Shown here: one piece after another, positions 28,332 through 37,325 of the stretch
Layout of the letters: every line of letters begins with the position of its first letter
Position numbering within the stretch: the first letter of the stretch is position 1
DNA from: Opitutales bacterium
Lineage (GTDB): Bacteria; Verrucomicrobiota; Verrucomicrobiia; Opitutales; Coraliomargaritaceae
Direction of reading: 5' to 3'
Assembly: GCA_018607135.1 (NCBI GenBank)
Contig: JABBCA010000043.1
Location: 1-41,009 of the forward strand
DNA: 41,009 nucleotides
Program-made: the position numbers and the translations under genes
The notes under the pieces: model-generated
What the model was told of the DNA's origin: nothing
Database searches by the model: none
The model's input: only the letters and a program-made list of their open reading frames with translations

Positions 28332-31300
28332 CTATAATTTAAATTTGATTGTCGAGGTGCTTCCAGAGCTAACTTTCACTTCCTGTGTATTCGTCCTGCC
28401 AGAATCATCAATCAAAGTAACTTCGTAGACATCTGGGAAGAGATCTATCTTCGTAGTGTCGTCACCCACCATCACATAATCGCGCTTACTCGTTTTAGAA
28501 TTCACAATTACACGCACTCCAGAAGCTACTGAAATGGGCCGATTGTTATTCAACACTTTGAGGCGACCAAGCTTTAACTCATCTATGACGACTTCCGCTG
28601 GTAGTATCGAAATTTCTTTGCGCAAGGTATTGCTATTTTTCAAGCGACACTCGACACGGTATTTGCCTGGGAGCATCGGCACAGCTAATTTGAGATCACC
28701 AGACACATTCGCACCATCGGTCCCATCAGGGTTGATAAACCTGCCCGTGAGATACGCCCCATCCGCATAGTTCTTACCTTCGGCATCGATCAATTTAGCT
28801 TGATACGCACCGTAACGCGCACTCACCAGCGTCTCCTTTTTTTCCGCGACTTCAATCGTGCGACTGTAGGAACCGCCGGAACCGATTGGGCTATGGTTAT
28901 GATAGACCACTGCCTCGTAGCTGCCCGGATCGATTTGGCTAGGAGTATAACTCACCCAGCTAACGGGCTTCCCACTCTTGAACAGTCGAAGCTGTATCTG
29001 ATCTTGAATAAAGCGATTTCCGCTAGGATCGAGTTGCTGAAAACGTATCTGGCCTGTCGATGGCAATGTAATCCTTGTGGTCTGACCGACGCCGATGGTT
29101 ACAGGGAAGCGTTCAACAGCCTCGCCCTTCTTAACGATCAGTTCGTAGATACCTGGCACCATACTGTGCTCGGAATTTGCACGCACGTGGGCAACTTTAT
29201 CAGCCTTAGGCGTGCCATAGGTGCCAGCACTGTAGAGCGCATAACTACTGTAAGACGGATCACCATCAGCCTTACTTTTTGCGATATAAAGCATACCTTG
29301 CGCCCGACGGGGTTCGCCGATATCTGGCGCATAAATCTGCTTTTGCGGAATCGACGTTGTCTTGACCGATAGGACTTCAAGATTAGTCGGTGCCACGGTA
29401 TCGTCTGAAGCGGGCTTTAAAGTCAGGCCTGACCAACGCCAGCCGCCCTCCTGTCGTTGGCCGAGTTCGCTCGATTGAGTATTGAATGCAATAGAGCTGC
29501 GGTCCACAGCGACCTCTCCAAAAAGTAGCCCCAACTCCTTCCAGTCTTTAGCCGGCGCCTTGCCTTCTAGCTTCAACTTCTTGGTATGCAGCTCTTCCCA
29601 AATGCCGTGGATTCGACCGCGTTTAAAAGCGGCTTCGGCATAAAAATGCGGTGGTTTGGCCGACGAGGCATCATGAGTGAACCACATCTTCAACGCGCCA
29701 CCGTTTTGCTGGATTTTTACCACACCACGCTGAGATCCATGATTGAAGCTCCACTTACCGGACAGATCCATGCCCTCGTATTTGGCTTCCTGTTCGATCT
29801 GCTGTTCAGCTTTAACTAAGAGTTCTTTAATCTCTTTAAGTGTCTCCTCTAAGTGCTGCGACTGTAACCATAGGCGCGTGTGCATTGAAAAACCTGATGG
29901 GGCGGTCTGCTCCTGCTTCGGCACCATTAACTCATTCAACCGTGCCTGCATTTTATGCGATGGTTCTATAATCTGCTGACTCATCTTTGGCGATGAACCC
30001 GCAGCATACCCCGAAATCAACTTACAGCCGTGGATTGCTTTCTTTAGACGGAAGACTTCGGGCCAATCCTCAATATGATACTGCAAACCCATCCCCTCAT
30101 AGGCTTCCAAACGTTCAAGCACGCTAGCGAGTGCACGCTCAGCTTCTACTTGTTCTGCAAGCAAATGCTCTTTCAGCACTAGGCCGCCGCCAAGTTCACC
30201 AATCTCTTTGCGTAGCGCATCGACTTCACGCTCCCTAGTCAGGCGCACCACCTTAAAGAAATTACGATGTGTAAATGGGTTCTGCATTTCAGGGCGCAAG
30301 CCAGAAAGGTCTTGGAAATTATCCGCCTCAGCCATGCCCTTCATCTCTGGAATAACATTCTCGATTGCTTCCATTAGTCTGAGCAAACCCTCGTCTGGCG
30401 AGCCGCCTGGTGGTATTGCCTTCAATACACTATTGAAGCTTTCAGGGTTCGCTTTATTCGCCATCAGGCGTTCAGTGTATTTATACAATGCATACACCGG
30501 ATCTTGCATATTCTTGCTCGCGATGATGGTCCTTAAATCGAGGTCACCTTTAATCTTCTTCGCTAGCAATGCACGCTGTGCATACTTTGCGAGTGCTTTA
30601 CCTGCATTATATGGCAGCTCATGACCATGGTAATAGCCATTGACGTGTTCAACCATCATCAAGCACTGATCTCGCAACATAAAATCGATGTGCTCGGACT
30701 TTAAATTTCCAAGACTGCCATTCAGCGTAAAATTAGGATCAACGAACGCTTGCTCCATTCCAAGACCTGCGATCTGCATTTGACTGACGATAATATCAAG
30801 CGTCGCAGAGCCACTATATGTCTCAATACCTTCACGCAGCATGTATGCCATATCGCGCTCAATCTCTGCACGCTTGGCATGCTGTTGCGCTTCTGTGCCA
30901 TTCCGGATCAGTAGGTCCAATTCTTTAAGCTTACCATAATAAGCTTCAATACGCTTTTGGTAAAGCGCACTACGCGCACGAATCTCGCTTTCAGCTTCTC
31001 CGACGGGCAATCCCATCTCTTTCATCTTCTGATAGACTTCACCCCTCCCTTTTGAGAGATCCGTATGCGCCATATCAAAGAGCTTTTCAAACTTAGCTAG
31101 GTTACCTTGCCATTTTGCCATATCTGGATTCAAGCCCTCAGCAATCATCTTTAATTCCAACAGCTTTCGTTCGTTGCGTTTGTATTTTGGTTTTTGATAC
31201 GAGTTCATGTGCATCATCGCAGCCGCATAGCCAAAAGATTCCATAACATCGCCATGAGTAATCGCGCCATCGGCAGCCAACACATCAATCACCTCGCGAA

Positions 31301-34025
31301 ACTGATTTGTCTCAGAGATAAAGGGCATCACATTATAATACTCATTCACATCAAAGGCGCGAGCAGAGGTCGGCAAGAGGCCCCCTCTATTGGCTTCACG
31401 CGCGCGATTCTCAAACATGCGCTCCATCATACGGCGTAAGCGTGGGTGTTGGGCCGAACGATCAATATCACTCACTGGAGATTTGGAACCCGGATTGATG
31501 ATTTCCCGAGTGAAATACTTCAGATCGTGAAGGAAGCCATCAAACGCGGCTTTCTTCAGTGCATCGCGCTCGTCAGACGTGATACCATCGATGGTATCAA
31601 TTTCGCGAAGTCGTTCGCGTAGATCAGAACGAAAATCATCGCGCACGAGGCGCACCGCATCGGCTTGAATCTTATCAAAAAAATTATCGCGTAATTCCTT
31701 AAGCCCGACCATTAGTGGCTTCATTTCTTTGGTGTCACGTTGATAGGCGATGGTGACATCCATCCAGCTGATTTCACCGCGTAGTAATGCATGAAACAGG
31801 CGATCCGCAGACGGAGTGCCCTCGCCCACCGCCTCATTGTAACGATTCAACGACTCCTGCTGCATTTGATACTGCGTGCTACTGATACGGTGTAGTTCAT
31901 TCGCGAGCTTAGTGTCTTTCTTAACGAGATCACTCAGCCAATGAATCTCACGCTTCACATACTCATTAAACGGCTCCTTTGTGATCAGATTACCCTCGAT
32001 GAGTGCTTGGTGCCGATGGCTCACCTCTCGGGTGATCGCACTATTCACCAGATTGGAAAGAAAGATATTAAAATCGACCTCGTTGCCCTTAAACTTTTCT
32101 TCGTAAAGCGTAGTGATCGCAGCCTCTGAAGATAGACTAAAAGTCGCCGCCAACCAACTAGCCGCCTTCTTTTGCATCTGTTCATCACGCATGATGTTAC
32201 CCAGGACGGATTCCGCTTTATACTTCGCCATCTGCCGCGCAAGCTGAGTCGCCGCTCCACTGGAAAGACGATTGCTGCCCTCAAGCACGCCGCCAAGTAA
32301 CAGCGAATCCAATAAAATCGCCTCGGCATCCACCTTACCTTTTTCCAAATACTGTATCCCTGCATCGAGTGTGAAGCTCATGCCCATCTCTGCAATAAAC
32401 TTCACTCCCATAATCGAATAGGCTCCCGCACCTGCACGTATCGCCATGCCTTCGATCATCGTCGCAAAGCCACCTGGGATCACTGTGCTAATCACCGTAA
32501 TGCCGACATTCTTAATCGTCACCACATCAAGAACCGCAGCACCCGGTAATTTTAGTCCGCGTTGAGCACTGGCTGTTAAACCTCGAATAGTTCCCTCTTT
32601 CGGCACCTTGTATTCGAGCGAGCCATCGAGTGACTTACCAATATAGCCAAATGCCGCGAGTAAGTCCTGATCATCTTGTGCTAGTTTTTCAGGCTCGGCA
32701 GTCTTCGTTGCACGTTGAAAGGTGTCGTGTATCGCATCGACTTCTTTGGAAAAGACACCGATACGGCGCGTCACCTCCGTAAAACCAGCCTCTCCGGTGC
32801 CGATCATGTCATTGGCTCGAATCACAGTCCCAAGCCCAGTATTATGCCAATCCTGACCGTAAGCATTGACCATCCATGTGTTGATCTTCTCCTGCTCAAA
32901 GCGTAGTGCACGCATCACGGCGAACATATACATGCGCGGCGAGGGCTCTACACCCGTTTGCAAATAAGCAAAGATCACATGGTCAGGATTGGACATTGCT
33001 TCTTTTTTAATCTGATCCGCAAGGGCTACCCGCGTGTCGGTCGGCCAGAAGATTCGACTGATTGGCATCGTATTTGCCGCCGCTTTCACTCGCTGAGCGA
33101 GGCCAAGCTCAGAGTAGAATGCAATTTCTTGGCGAGTCTTACCGATGATCAGTTTCTCATTATCAAACATCGGACCATGCGCAGCCATACGACGAAATTC
33201 CTCTAAATCGATTTCTCGCTTCAACTCACGAAACCATTTATGCGTCTCATGCTTAAAGCCATCTCTGGGCGCAACGAAGTTATTCGGGTCGCTTGTGCCT
33301 ATGGTTTCCATAAGTGCTCTGATATGTGTAACCGTGGTCGTATCCCCAGCCCCTTTTTCCATCGTGAAGCGCGCCATCAGTGCAGCTTCCTTCTTCAGAC
33401 GCGCGATACGATATTGCGCTTCAGTGCGCGCGCGCCTGGAAATCATATCAGCGCTGGAAACGCCATCCCATGTCGCATCGACTTCGTTCATTAGCGCAGT
33501 CTTCGCAGCAACCAGCTCTCGTGAGCCTTCACTACCCACCTTACCAATTTCTGCCGCATGCGACTCGTTTGGTCCGCCCAGCATACGACGTGTCAACACC
33601 GCCAAATAAGCCTTTTGCATTTTGCGAAGCGACGCTTGCTCCATAGTGTTCGCCGCGGAACGCGTGCTGCCCTCAGTAATCTCCCGCAACGCCACTAGCG
33701 ACTGCGTCAACTGCCTTTGGGTTTTATTGACCTGTTCAGCAACGGCACGCGCGAGCTGGTCATCATGTGCCTCACGCAATGTTGGCAACAGCGACTGCCG
33801 CTCTTGCTTCATAGCCTCGATCTTTTTCAACTCCGCTTCGATGCGCGTGGCATTTCCAGTCGCACTAAAGCGCTTCATTTGTTCGATGAGCTGCTCACTT
33901 TTAGCGATCGATTGATTGATCGCCGTGACTCGTTTTTTAACATCGGCATCCGAATTTGCCCATACATTCGGCAAAAAAACCACAATCAAACAAACAAGAA
34001 TCAAACGACGTAAGTTGCGCATCAT
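28332..34025 (-). CDS. Giant secreted protein of unknown family (1897 aa)
   Basis: The family is not recognised. The start is the ATG at 34025 or 34022 (MMRNLRRLILVCLIVVFLPN); extending to 34037 would need TTG. The signal peptide ends near NVWA (about 24). Regions: coiled coil (about 25-125, heptad-rich); helical segment to about 485; a Gly/Ala-rich amphipathic-to-hydrophobic region (about 487-640, with VITVISTVIPGG-like and SIMGVKFIAEMGM segments, then SEAAITTLYEEKF) resembling membrane-inserting parts of large toxins; long charged helical region (about 640-1400); a beta-barrel-like domain (about 1420-1540, SGKWSFNHGSQRG); and three to four Ig-like repeats with a PGxYE/PGKYR signature (about 1580-1897). 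The 599-residue gene follows 10 bp later. An envelope-acting two-protein system is inferred. Confidence 0.88.
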   Translation of the reverse strand: MMRNLRRLILVCLIVVFLPNVWANSDADVKKRVTAINQSIAKSEQLIEQMKRFSATGNATRIEAELKKIEAMKQERQSLLPTLREAHDDQLARAVAEQVNKTQRQLTQSLVALREITEGSTRSAANTMEQASLRKMQKAYLAVLTRRMLGGPNESHAAEIGKVGSEGSRELVAAKTALMNEVDATWDGVSSADMISRRARTEAQYRIARLKKEAALMARFTMEKGAGDTTTVTHIRALMETIGTSDPNNFVAPRDGFKHETHKWFRELKREIDLEEFRRMAAHGPMFDNEKLIIGKTRQEIAFYSELGLAQRVKAAANTMPISRIFWPTDTRVALADQIKKEAMSNPDHVIFAYLQTGVEPSPRMYMFAVMRALRFEQEKINTWMVNAYGQDWHNTGLGTVIRANDMIGTGEAGFTEVTRRIGVFSKEVDAIHDTFQRATKTAEPEKLAQDDQDLLAAFGYIGKSLDGSLEYKVPKEGTIRGLTASAQRGLKLPGAAVLDVVTIKNVGITVISTVIPGGFATMIEGMAIRAGAGAYSIMGVKFIAEMGMSFTLDAGIQYLEKGKVDAEAILLDSLLLGGVLEGSNRLSSGAATQLARQMAKYKAESVLGNIMRDEQMQKKAASWLAATFSLSSEAAITTLYEEKFKGNEVDFNIFLSNLVNSAITREVSHRHQALIEGNLITKEPFNEYVKREIHWLSDLVKKDTKLANELHRISSTQYQMQQESLNRYNEAVGEGTPSADRLFHALLRGEISWMDVTIAYQRDTKEMKPLMVGLKELRDNFFDKIQADAVRLVRDDFRSDLRERLREIDTIDGITSDERDALKKAAFDGFLHDLKYFTREIINPGSKSPVSDIDRSAQHPRLRRMMERMFENRAREANRGGLLPTSARAFDVNEYYNVMPFISETNQFREVIDVLAADGAITHGDVMESFGYAAAMMHMNSYQKPKYKRNERKLLELKMIAEGLNPDMAKWQGNLAKFEKLFDMAHTDLSKGRGEVYQKMKEMGLPVGEAESEIRARSALYQKRIEAYYGKLKELDLLIRNGTEAQQHAKRAEIERDMAYMLREGIETYSGSATLDIIVSQMQIAGLGMEQAFVDPNFTLNGSLGNLKSEHIDFMLRDQCLMMVEHVNGYYHGHELPYNAGKALAKYAQRALLAKKIKGDLDLRTIIASKNMQDPVYALYKYTERLMANKANPESFNSVLKAIPPGGSPDEGLLRLMEAIENVIPEMKGMAEADNFQDLSGLRPEMQNPFTHRNFFKVVRLTREREVDALRKEIGELGGGLVLKEHLLAEQVEAERALASVLERLEAYEGMGLQYHIEDWPEVFRLKKAIHGCKLISGYAAGSSPKMSQQIIEPSHKMQARLNELMVPKQEQTAPSGFSMHTRLWLQSQHLEETLKEIKELLVKAEQQIEQEAKYEGMDLSGKWSFNHGSQRGVVKIQQNGGALKMWFTHDASSAKPPHFYAEAAFKRGRIHGIWEELHTKKLKLEGKAPAKDWKELGLLFGEVAVDRSSIAFNTQSSELGQRQEGGWRWSGLTLKPASDDTVAPTNLEVLSVKTTSIPQKQIYAPDIGEPRRAQGMLYIAKSKADGDPSYSSYALYSAGTYGTPKADKVAHVRANSEHSMVPGIYELIVKKGEAVERFPVTIGVGQTTRITLPSTGQIRFQQLDPSGNRFIQDQIQLRLFKSGKPVSWVSYTPSQIDPGSYEAVVYHNHSPIGSGGSYSRTIEVAEKKETLVSARYGAYQAKLIDAEGKNYADGAYLTGRFINPDGTDGANVSGDLKLAVPMLPGKYRVECRLKNSNTLRKEISILPAEVVIDELKLGRLKVLNNNRPISVASGVRVIVNSKTSKRDYVMVGDDTTKIDLFPDVYEVTLIDDSGRTNTQEVKVSSGSTSTIKFKL

Positions 34026-34237
34026 AACTAATAACAAGAATTCGAACTTAAACTATGCTCACGATTGCATAATCGGCGAGCAAGAACCCAAGCAAAATAC
34101 ACCGACAGATAATTGACCCTCAGACACCTACAGGAGCGTCTTGCCATTAATGCAACTTGAGCACAATTGACGATTTTTGCACATTTTTATCGTTTATAGT
34201 TTGCCAGTTGAGTTCAAATTTGCATGTCTATGTCACT

Positions 34238-35272
34238 ATGAGTCGAAAAGTTACCCTGTTTACCGGTCAATGGGCCGATCTCCCTCTAGTTGAACTACTC
34301 CCGCTTGTTAAAGAGATGGGCTATGAAGGTGTTGAGCTCGCCTGCTGGGGGGATCACTTTGAAGTCGATCGCGCCCTCAATGAGGACAGCTACGTTGCCG
34401 ATATTTGGTCAAAAATCCAAGCCAATGGCCTCACTTGTTACGCCATTTCAAGCCACCTCGTGGGTCAAGCAATCTGCGACAACATCGACGAGCGCCACCA
34501 AGCGATCCTCTCCCCTGAGATCTGGGGCGACGGCGATCCTGAAGGTGTGCGCCGACGTGCTGCCGAGGAAATGAAGAACACCGCACGTGCCGCTCGTAAG
34601 TTCTTTGATGCTCGCCCCGACGAGTCGGTGCTCCCTGCAGTGGTAAACGGCTTTACGGGTTCTTCGATCTGGCATGCACTCTACGCCTTCCCACCGACCT
34701 CTCAGGAATACCTAGAAAAAGGCTACCAAGACTTTGCCGACCGTTGGACTCCGATTCTCGATGTCTTTGAAGAAGTCGATGTCAATTTCGCACTCGAAGT
34801 GCACCCTACCGAAATCGCGTTTGATATCGCATCCGCAGAACGTGCGCTCGCAGCGGTAAATAACCACAAGCGCTTCGGCTTTAATTACGACCCTAGCCAC
34901 CTCGGCTACCAAGGGGTCGATTATGTGAAGTTTATCCGCAATTTCCCTGACCGCATCTACCACGTGCACATGAAGGATGCCTGGTGGGGCCACGGTGATG
35001 GTAGTGTGGGTGTCTTTGGCGGTCACACTGATTTCACGGATCCACGACGTCAGTGGGATTTCCGCTCACTCGGCCACGGTGACATTCAATTTGAAGACAT
35101 CATCGTCGCGCTCAACGATATCGGCTACGCTGGCCCACTCTCCGTAGAGTGGGAAGACGGTCGGATGGATCGTGTGCACGGTGGCACCGAAGCCGCAGCC
35201 TTCGTCAAAAAGGTCGACTTCAAGCCCAACGCCATGGCCTTCGACGCCGCATTTGATAACGACAATCAATAG
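34238..35272 (+). CDS. Sugar phosphate isomerase/epimerase family protein (xylose isomerase-like TIM barrel)
   Basis: A cytoplasmic AP-endonuclease-2-fold TIM barrel, the family that includes xylose isomerase-like, IolE/IolI and tagatose-3-epimerase enzymes. The start at 34238 ([20 protein letters not shown]) gives 344 residues; the frame upstream of it has no family resemblance. Metal ligands are visible in order: Glu in FALEVHPTE, Asp/His in [11 protein letters not shown], His in VHMKD and Glu in [23 protein letters not shown] is the typical first barrel segment. A Gfo/Idh/MocA dehydrogenase follows 122 bp later on the same strand, the usual partner in sugar or cyclitol catabolism. Substrate not identifiable. 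Confidence 0.92.
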   Translation: MSRKVTLFTGQWADLPLVELLPLVKEMGYEGVELACWGDHFEVDRALNEDSYVADIWSKIQANGLTCYAISSHLVGQAICDNIDERHQAILSPEIWGDGDPEGVRRRAAEEMKNTARAARKFFDARPDESVLPAVVNGFTGSSIWHALYAFPPTSQEYLEKGYQDFADRWTPILDVFEEVDVNFALEVHPTEIAFDIASAERALAAVNNHKRFGFNYDPSHLGYQGVDYVKFIRNFPDRIYHVHMKDAWWGHGDGSVGVFGGHTDFTDPRRQWDFRSLGHGDIQFEDIIVALNDIGYAGPLSVEWEDGRMDRVHGGTEAAAFVKKVDFKPNAMAFDAAFDNDNQ

Positions 35273-35297
35273 TCACCCCAAATCTCAGCAATTCTTT

Positions 35298-35350
35298 GTA
35301 GTGTGCGAGCTCGCCTCGTGCCCCATTCATAATAGCCCGAGCAAGCTCGG
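35298..35350. repeat. Double palindrome between the isomerase and Gfo/Idh/MocA genes
   Basis: A GTAG tetramer (35298-35301) is followed by the perfect palindrome GCGAGCTCGC (35305-35314), then a second hairpin CCGAGC-AA-GCTCGG (35337-35350). The arrangement of two compact GC-rich hairpins with a GTAG head resembles a REP/BIME element. It lies between two co-oriented genes and could also trim or stabilise their shared mRNA. Confidence 0.45.
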
Positions 35351-35394
35351 ACACCACCACTCCTCACTATTAACTCCTCGATCCCCTCACCTCT

Positions 35395-36549
35395 ATGATC
35401 AATCGTAAAATTCGCATGGGCATGATCGGTGGCGGTCAAGGTGCCTTCATCGGCGCTGTCCACCGTATCGCTGCTCAAATCGACAGCCAAATTGAACTCG
35501 TCTGCGGCGCATTCAGCTCCGACGCCGAGCGCGCTATCGCCTCTGGTAAAGAACTCTACCTTCCAGAAAGCAAATGCTACCCCGACTTCAACACCATGAT
35601 GGCCGAAGAAGCCAAGCTACCTGAAGGCGAACACATGGATTTTGTAGCAATCGTGACACCCAACCACGTGCACTTCCCTGCCGCGAAAGCTGCGCTCGAA
35701 GCAGGCTTCCACGTGCTCTCCGACAAGCCAGCCACACTCGACAAGAACGAAGCCATCGAGCTGGCCAAAATAGTTAAAGCAACGGGTCTTAAATATGGCC
35801 TCACTCACAATTATACGGGCTACCCAATGGTCAAACAAGCCAAGGAAATGATCCAAAACGGCGAGATCGGCAAAGTGCGCAAAATAGTGGTCGAATATCC
35901 CCAAGGATGGCTCGCGACACCGCTCGAGCAAACCGGTCAAAAGCAAGCCGCATGGCGCACCGACCCAAAGCGCTCTGGAGCTGCTGGCTGCATCGGCGAT
36001 ATCGGCACCCACGCTGAAAACCTTGCCGAGTATATGACAGGCCTACAAATCGACGAGCTTGCCGCCGACCTCACTCGTTTTGTTGACGGTCGCCTACTAG
36101 ACGACGATGGCAACATTCTACTCCGCTTCGAAGGCGGCGCCAAAGGCATTCTTCACGCCTCACAAATTTCAGTCGGCGAAGAGAACTCGCTCAACATCCG
36201 TGTTTATGGCGAGACGGGCGGATTCGAATGGCATCAAATGGAGCCCAACACCTTGCTCGTTCATAAGCTCGACCAACCGACGCAAATCTTCCGCACCGGC
36301 AACGGCTACCTAGGCGAAGCCGCCACTGCGCACAGCCGCATCCCCGCAGGCCACCCAGAAGGTTACCTCGAAGCGTTTGCCAACATCTACCGTAACTTCG
36401 CAGCCGACATTGCAGCCGATCTCAGTGGCGAAGCAGCCCCAGCATACGCCAAAGATTACCCAACCATTGAAGATGGTGTGCGCGGCATGGCCTTTATCGA
36501 AGCAGTGGTAAAGAGCTCCGAAAACAACGCCGCCTGGACAAAGCTGTAG
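35395..36549 (+). CDS. Gfo/Idh/MocA family NAD(P)-dependent oxidoreductase
   Basis: A 384-residue cytoplasmic sugar or cyclitol dehydrogenase. The Rossmann nucleotide motif [16 protein letters not shown] (about 9-24) opens the protein, [20 protein letters not shown] leads to the catalytic lysine motif SDKPATLD, and [13 protein letters not shown] supplies the D-x3-H active-site pair. The C-terminal alpha/beta domain (from about 140) is standard. It is encoded 122 bp after the TIM-barrel isomerase, so the pair probably catalyses oxidation and isomerisation of one sugar. The final codons take part in a hairpin that may terminate transcription. Substrate unknown. Confidence 0.95.
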   Translation: MINRKIRMGMIGGGQGAFIGAVHRIAAQIDSQIELVCGAFSSDAERAIASGKELYLPESKCYPDFNTMMAEEAKLPEGEHMDFVAIVTPNHVHFPAAKAALEAGFHVLSDKPATLDKNEAIELAKIVKATGLKYGLTHNYTGYPMVKQAKEMIQNGEIGKVRKIVVEYPQGWLATPLEQTGQKQAAWRTDPKRSGAAGCIGDIGTHAENLAEYMTGLQIDELAADLTRFVDGRLLDDDGNILLRFEGGAKGILHASQISVGEENSLNIRVYGETGGFEWHQMEPNTLLVHKLDQPTQIFRTGNGYLGEAATAHSRIPAGHPEGYLEAFANIYRNFAADIAADLSGEAAPAYAKDYPTIEDGVRGMAFIEAVVKSSENNAAWTKL

Positions 36550-36563
36550 ATTTACCTACAGCT
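36542..36563 (+). terminator. Hairpin at the end of the Gfo/Idh/MocA gene
   Basis: AGCTGTAG-ATTTAC-CTACAGCT is a perfect 8-bp stem that starts within the last two codons and includes the stop. Only three T follow (GTTTACAT), so it is a weak intrinsic terminator or an mRNA 3'-end stabiliser. Confidence 0.45.
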
Positions 36564-36611
36564 GTTTACATAACATCCGAAATGGCATGATATGTAAAAT
36601 GACCCAATCAC

Positions 36612-36646
36612 TTGTAGATCGGCTCGCTTCGCGCGGCGATCTACAA
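36612..36646. repeat. REP-like hairpin downstream of the Gfo/Idh/MocA gene
   Basis: TTGTAGATCG (36612-36621) and CGATCTACAA (36637-36646) form a perfect 10-bp stem around a GC-rich 15-nt interior that itself contains CGC-TTC-GCG. GTAG lies within the stem. The flanks are A/T-rich. It sits between convergent genes and is compatible with a REP-type element or a bidirectional terminator. Confidence 0.5.
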
Positions 36647-36766
36647 AGAAAAATACTAAAAATCAACTGGACGATTTCAAAGCCCACAAAGATAGGTCAG
36701 ACAATAGTATCTAACTTACACAGGGCACTACAACTGAACGGGCGCATCCAGTTGCGCCCCTACAAT

Positions 36767-37210
36767 CTATCCTTCAAAATCTTCGGGAAACTGCGGCGCA
36801 TTTAAGTTTTGCTCTTCAATAAAGTCCTGCAAAATCAACGCAGCTGAGCGTGAATCGATTTCGCCACTGCGGCGGTCGGGCTTTTTCTTCTGGCCTTTCA
36901 AGCCCTGCTCTACCGAGTGACTCGAAAGTCGCTCATCAATACGATGCACGGGCAAACCAAAGCGCTTCTCAATTTCTTCGATAAACACATCGACCTCTTT
37001 GGCTTTAAATCCAACCGAGCCGTTCATGTTTAGCGGATAACCGCAAACGATCTCCTGAATATATCGATCCTTAATGGTGTTCTCGATTTGACGGAGGCGA
37101 TCTTTCTTAGACGCTGCAACCGCTGCGGGCAAAGGCACGGCAATGCCGACCTCGTCTGCATAAGCGAGTCCGATGCGCTTTTCGCCCCAATCAATACCGA
37201 GATAATTCAT
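36767..37210 (-). CDS. ruvX: Putative pre-16S rRNA nuclease / Holliday junction resolvase-like YqgF
   Basis: A 147-residue YqgF/RuvX protein with an RNase H fold, implicated in 16S rRNA 5'-end maturation and, in some species, branched-DNA resolution. Family signatures are GIDWGEKRIGLAYADE (5-20, first catalytic Asp), VCGYPLNMNGSVG, HRIDERLSSHSVEQ and DSRSAALILQDFIE (late Asp). Length is normal (about 140-150). The mannose-1-phosphate guanylyltransferase gene lies 115 bp upstream on the same strand, with an imperfect repeat between them. Looks intact. Confidence 0.95.
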   Translation of the reverse strand: MNYLGIDWGEKRIGLAYADEVGIAVPLPAAVAASKKDRLRQIENTIKDRYIQEIVCGYPLNMNGSVGFKAKEVDVFIEEIEKRFGLPVHRIDERLSSHSVEQGLKGQKKKPDRRSGEIDSRSAALILQDFIEEQNLNAPQFPEDFEG

Positions 37211-37223
37211 AGTTTAAAGGAGC

Positions 37224-37298
37224 TAGAATGTAGTGGTTAGAAGATAGATATTTAAAGTCATATCCTTAAATGTATTCTAAGCCCATCCTAACTTCAGA
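37224..37298. repeat. GTTAGAAG/CTAACTTC repeat between manC and ruvX
   Basis: TAGAAT (37224-37229) pairs with ATTCTA (37274-37279), and an ATTTAAAG/CTTAAAT stem lies inside. GTTAGAAG (37236-37243) and CTAACTTC (37288-37295) are the same two octamers, in the same order, as at 2199-2206 and 2240-2247 between dnaK and groES. This suggests a dispersed, degraded intergenic repeat. Confidence 0.4.
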
Positions 37299-37325
37299 CT
37301 CCTAAATTCGACCTCCTTAAAAAAC

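Noticed and set aside
34161-34210. Sigma-70 promoter upstream of the isomerase (TTGACG ... TATAGT)
   Set aside because: The two hexamers are 22 bp apart, too far for a normal spacer, so the match is not convincing.
34157-34237. N-terminal extension of the TIM-barrel isomerase
   Set aside because: The conserved barrel begins at the ATG at 34238; the upstream part is A/T-rich and more likely promoter.
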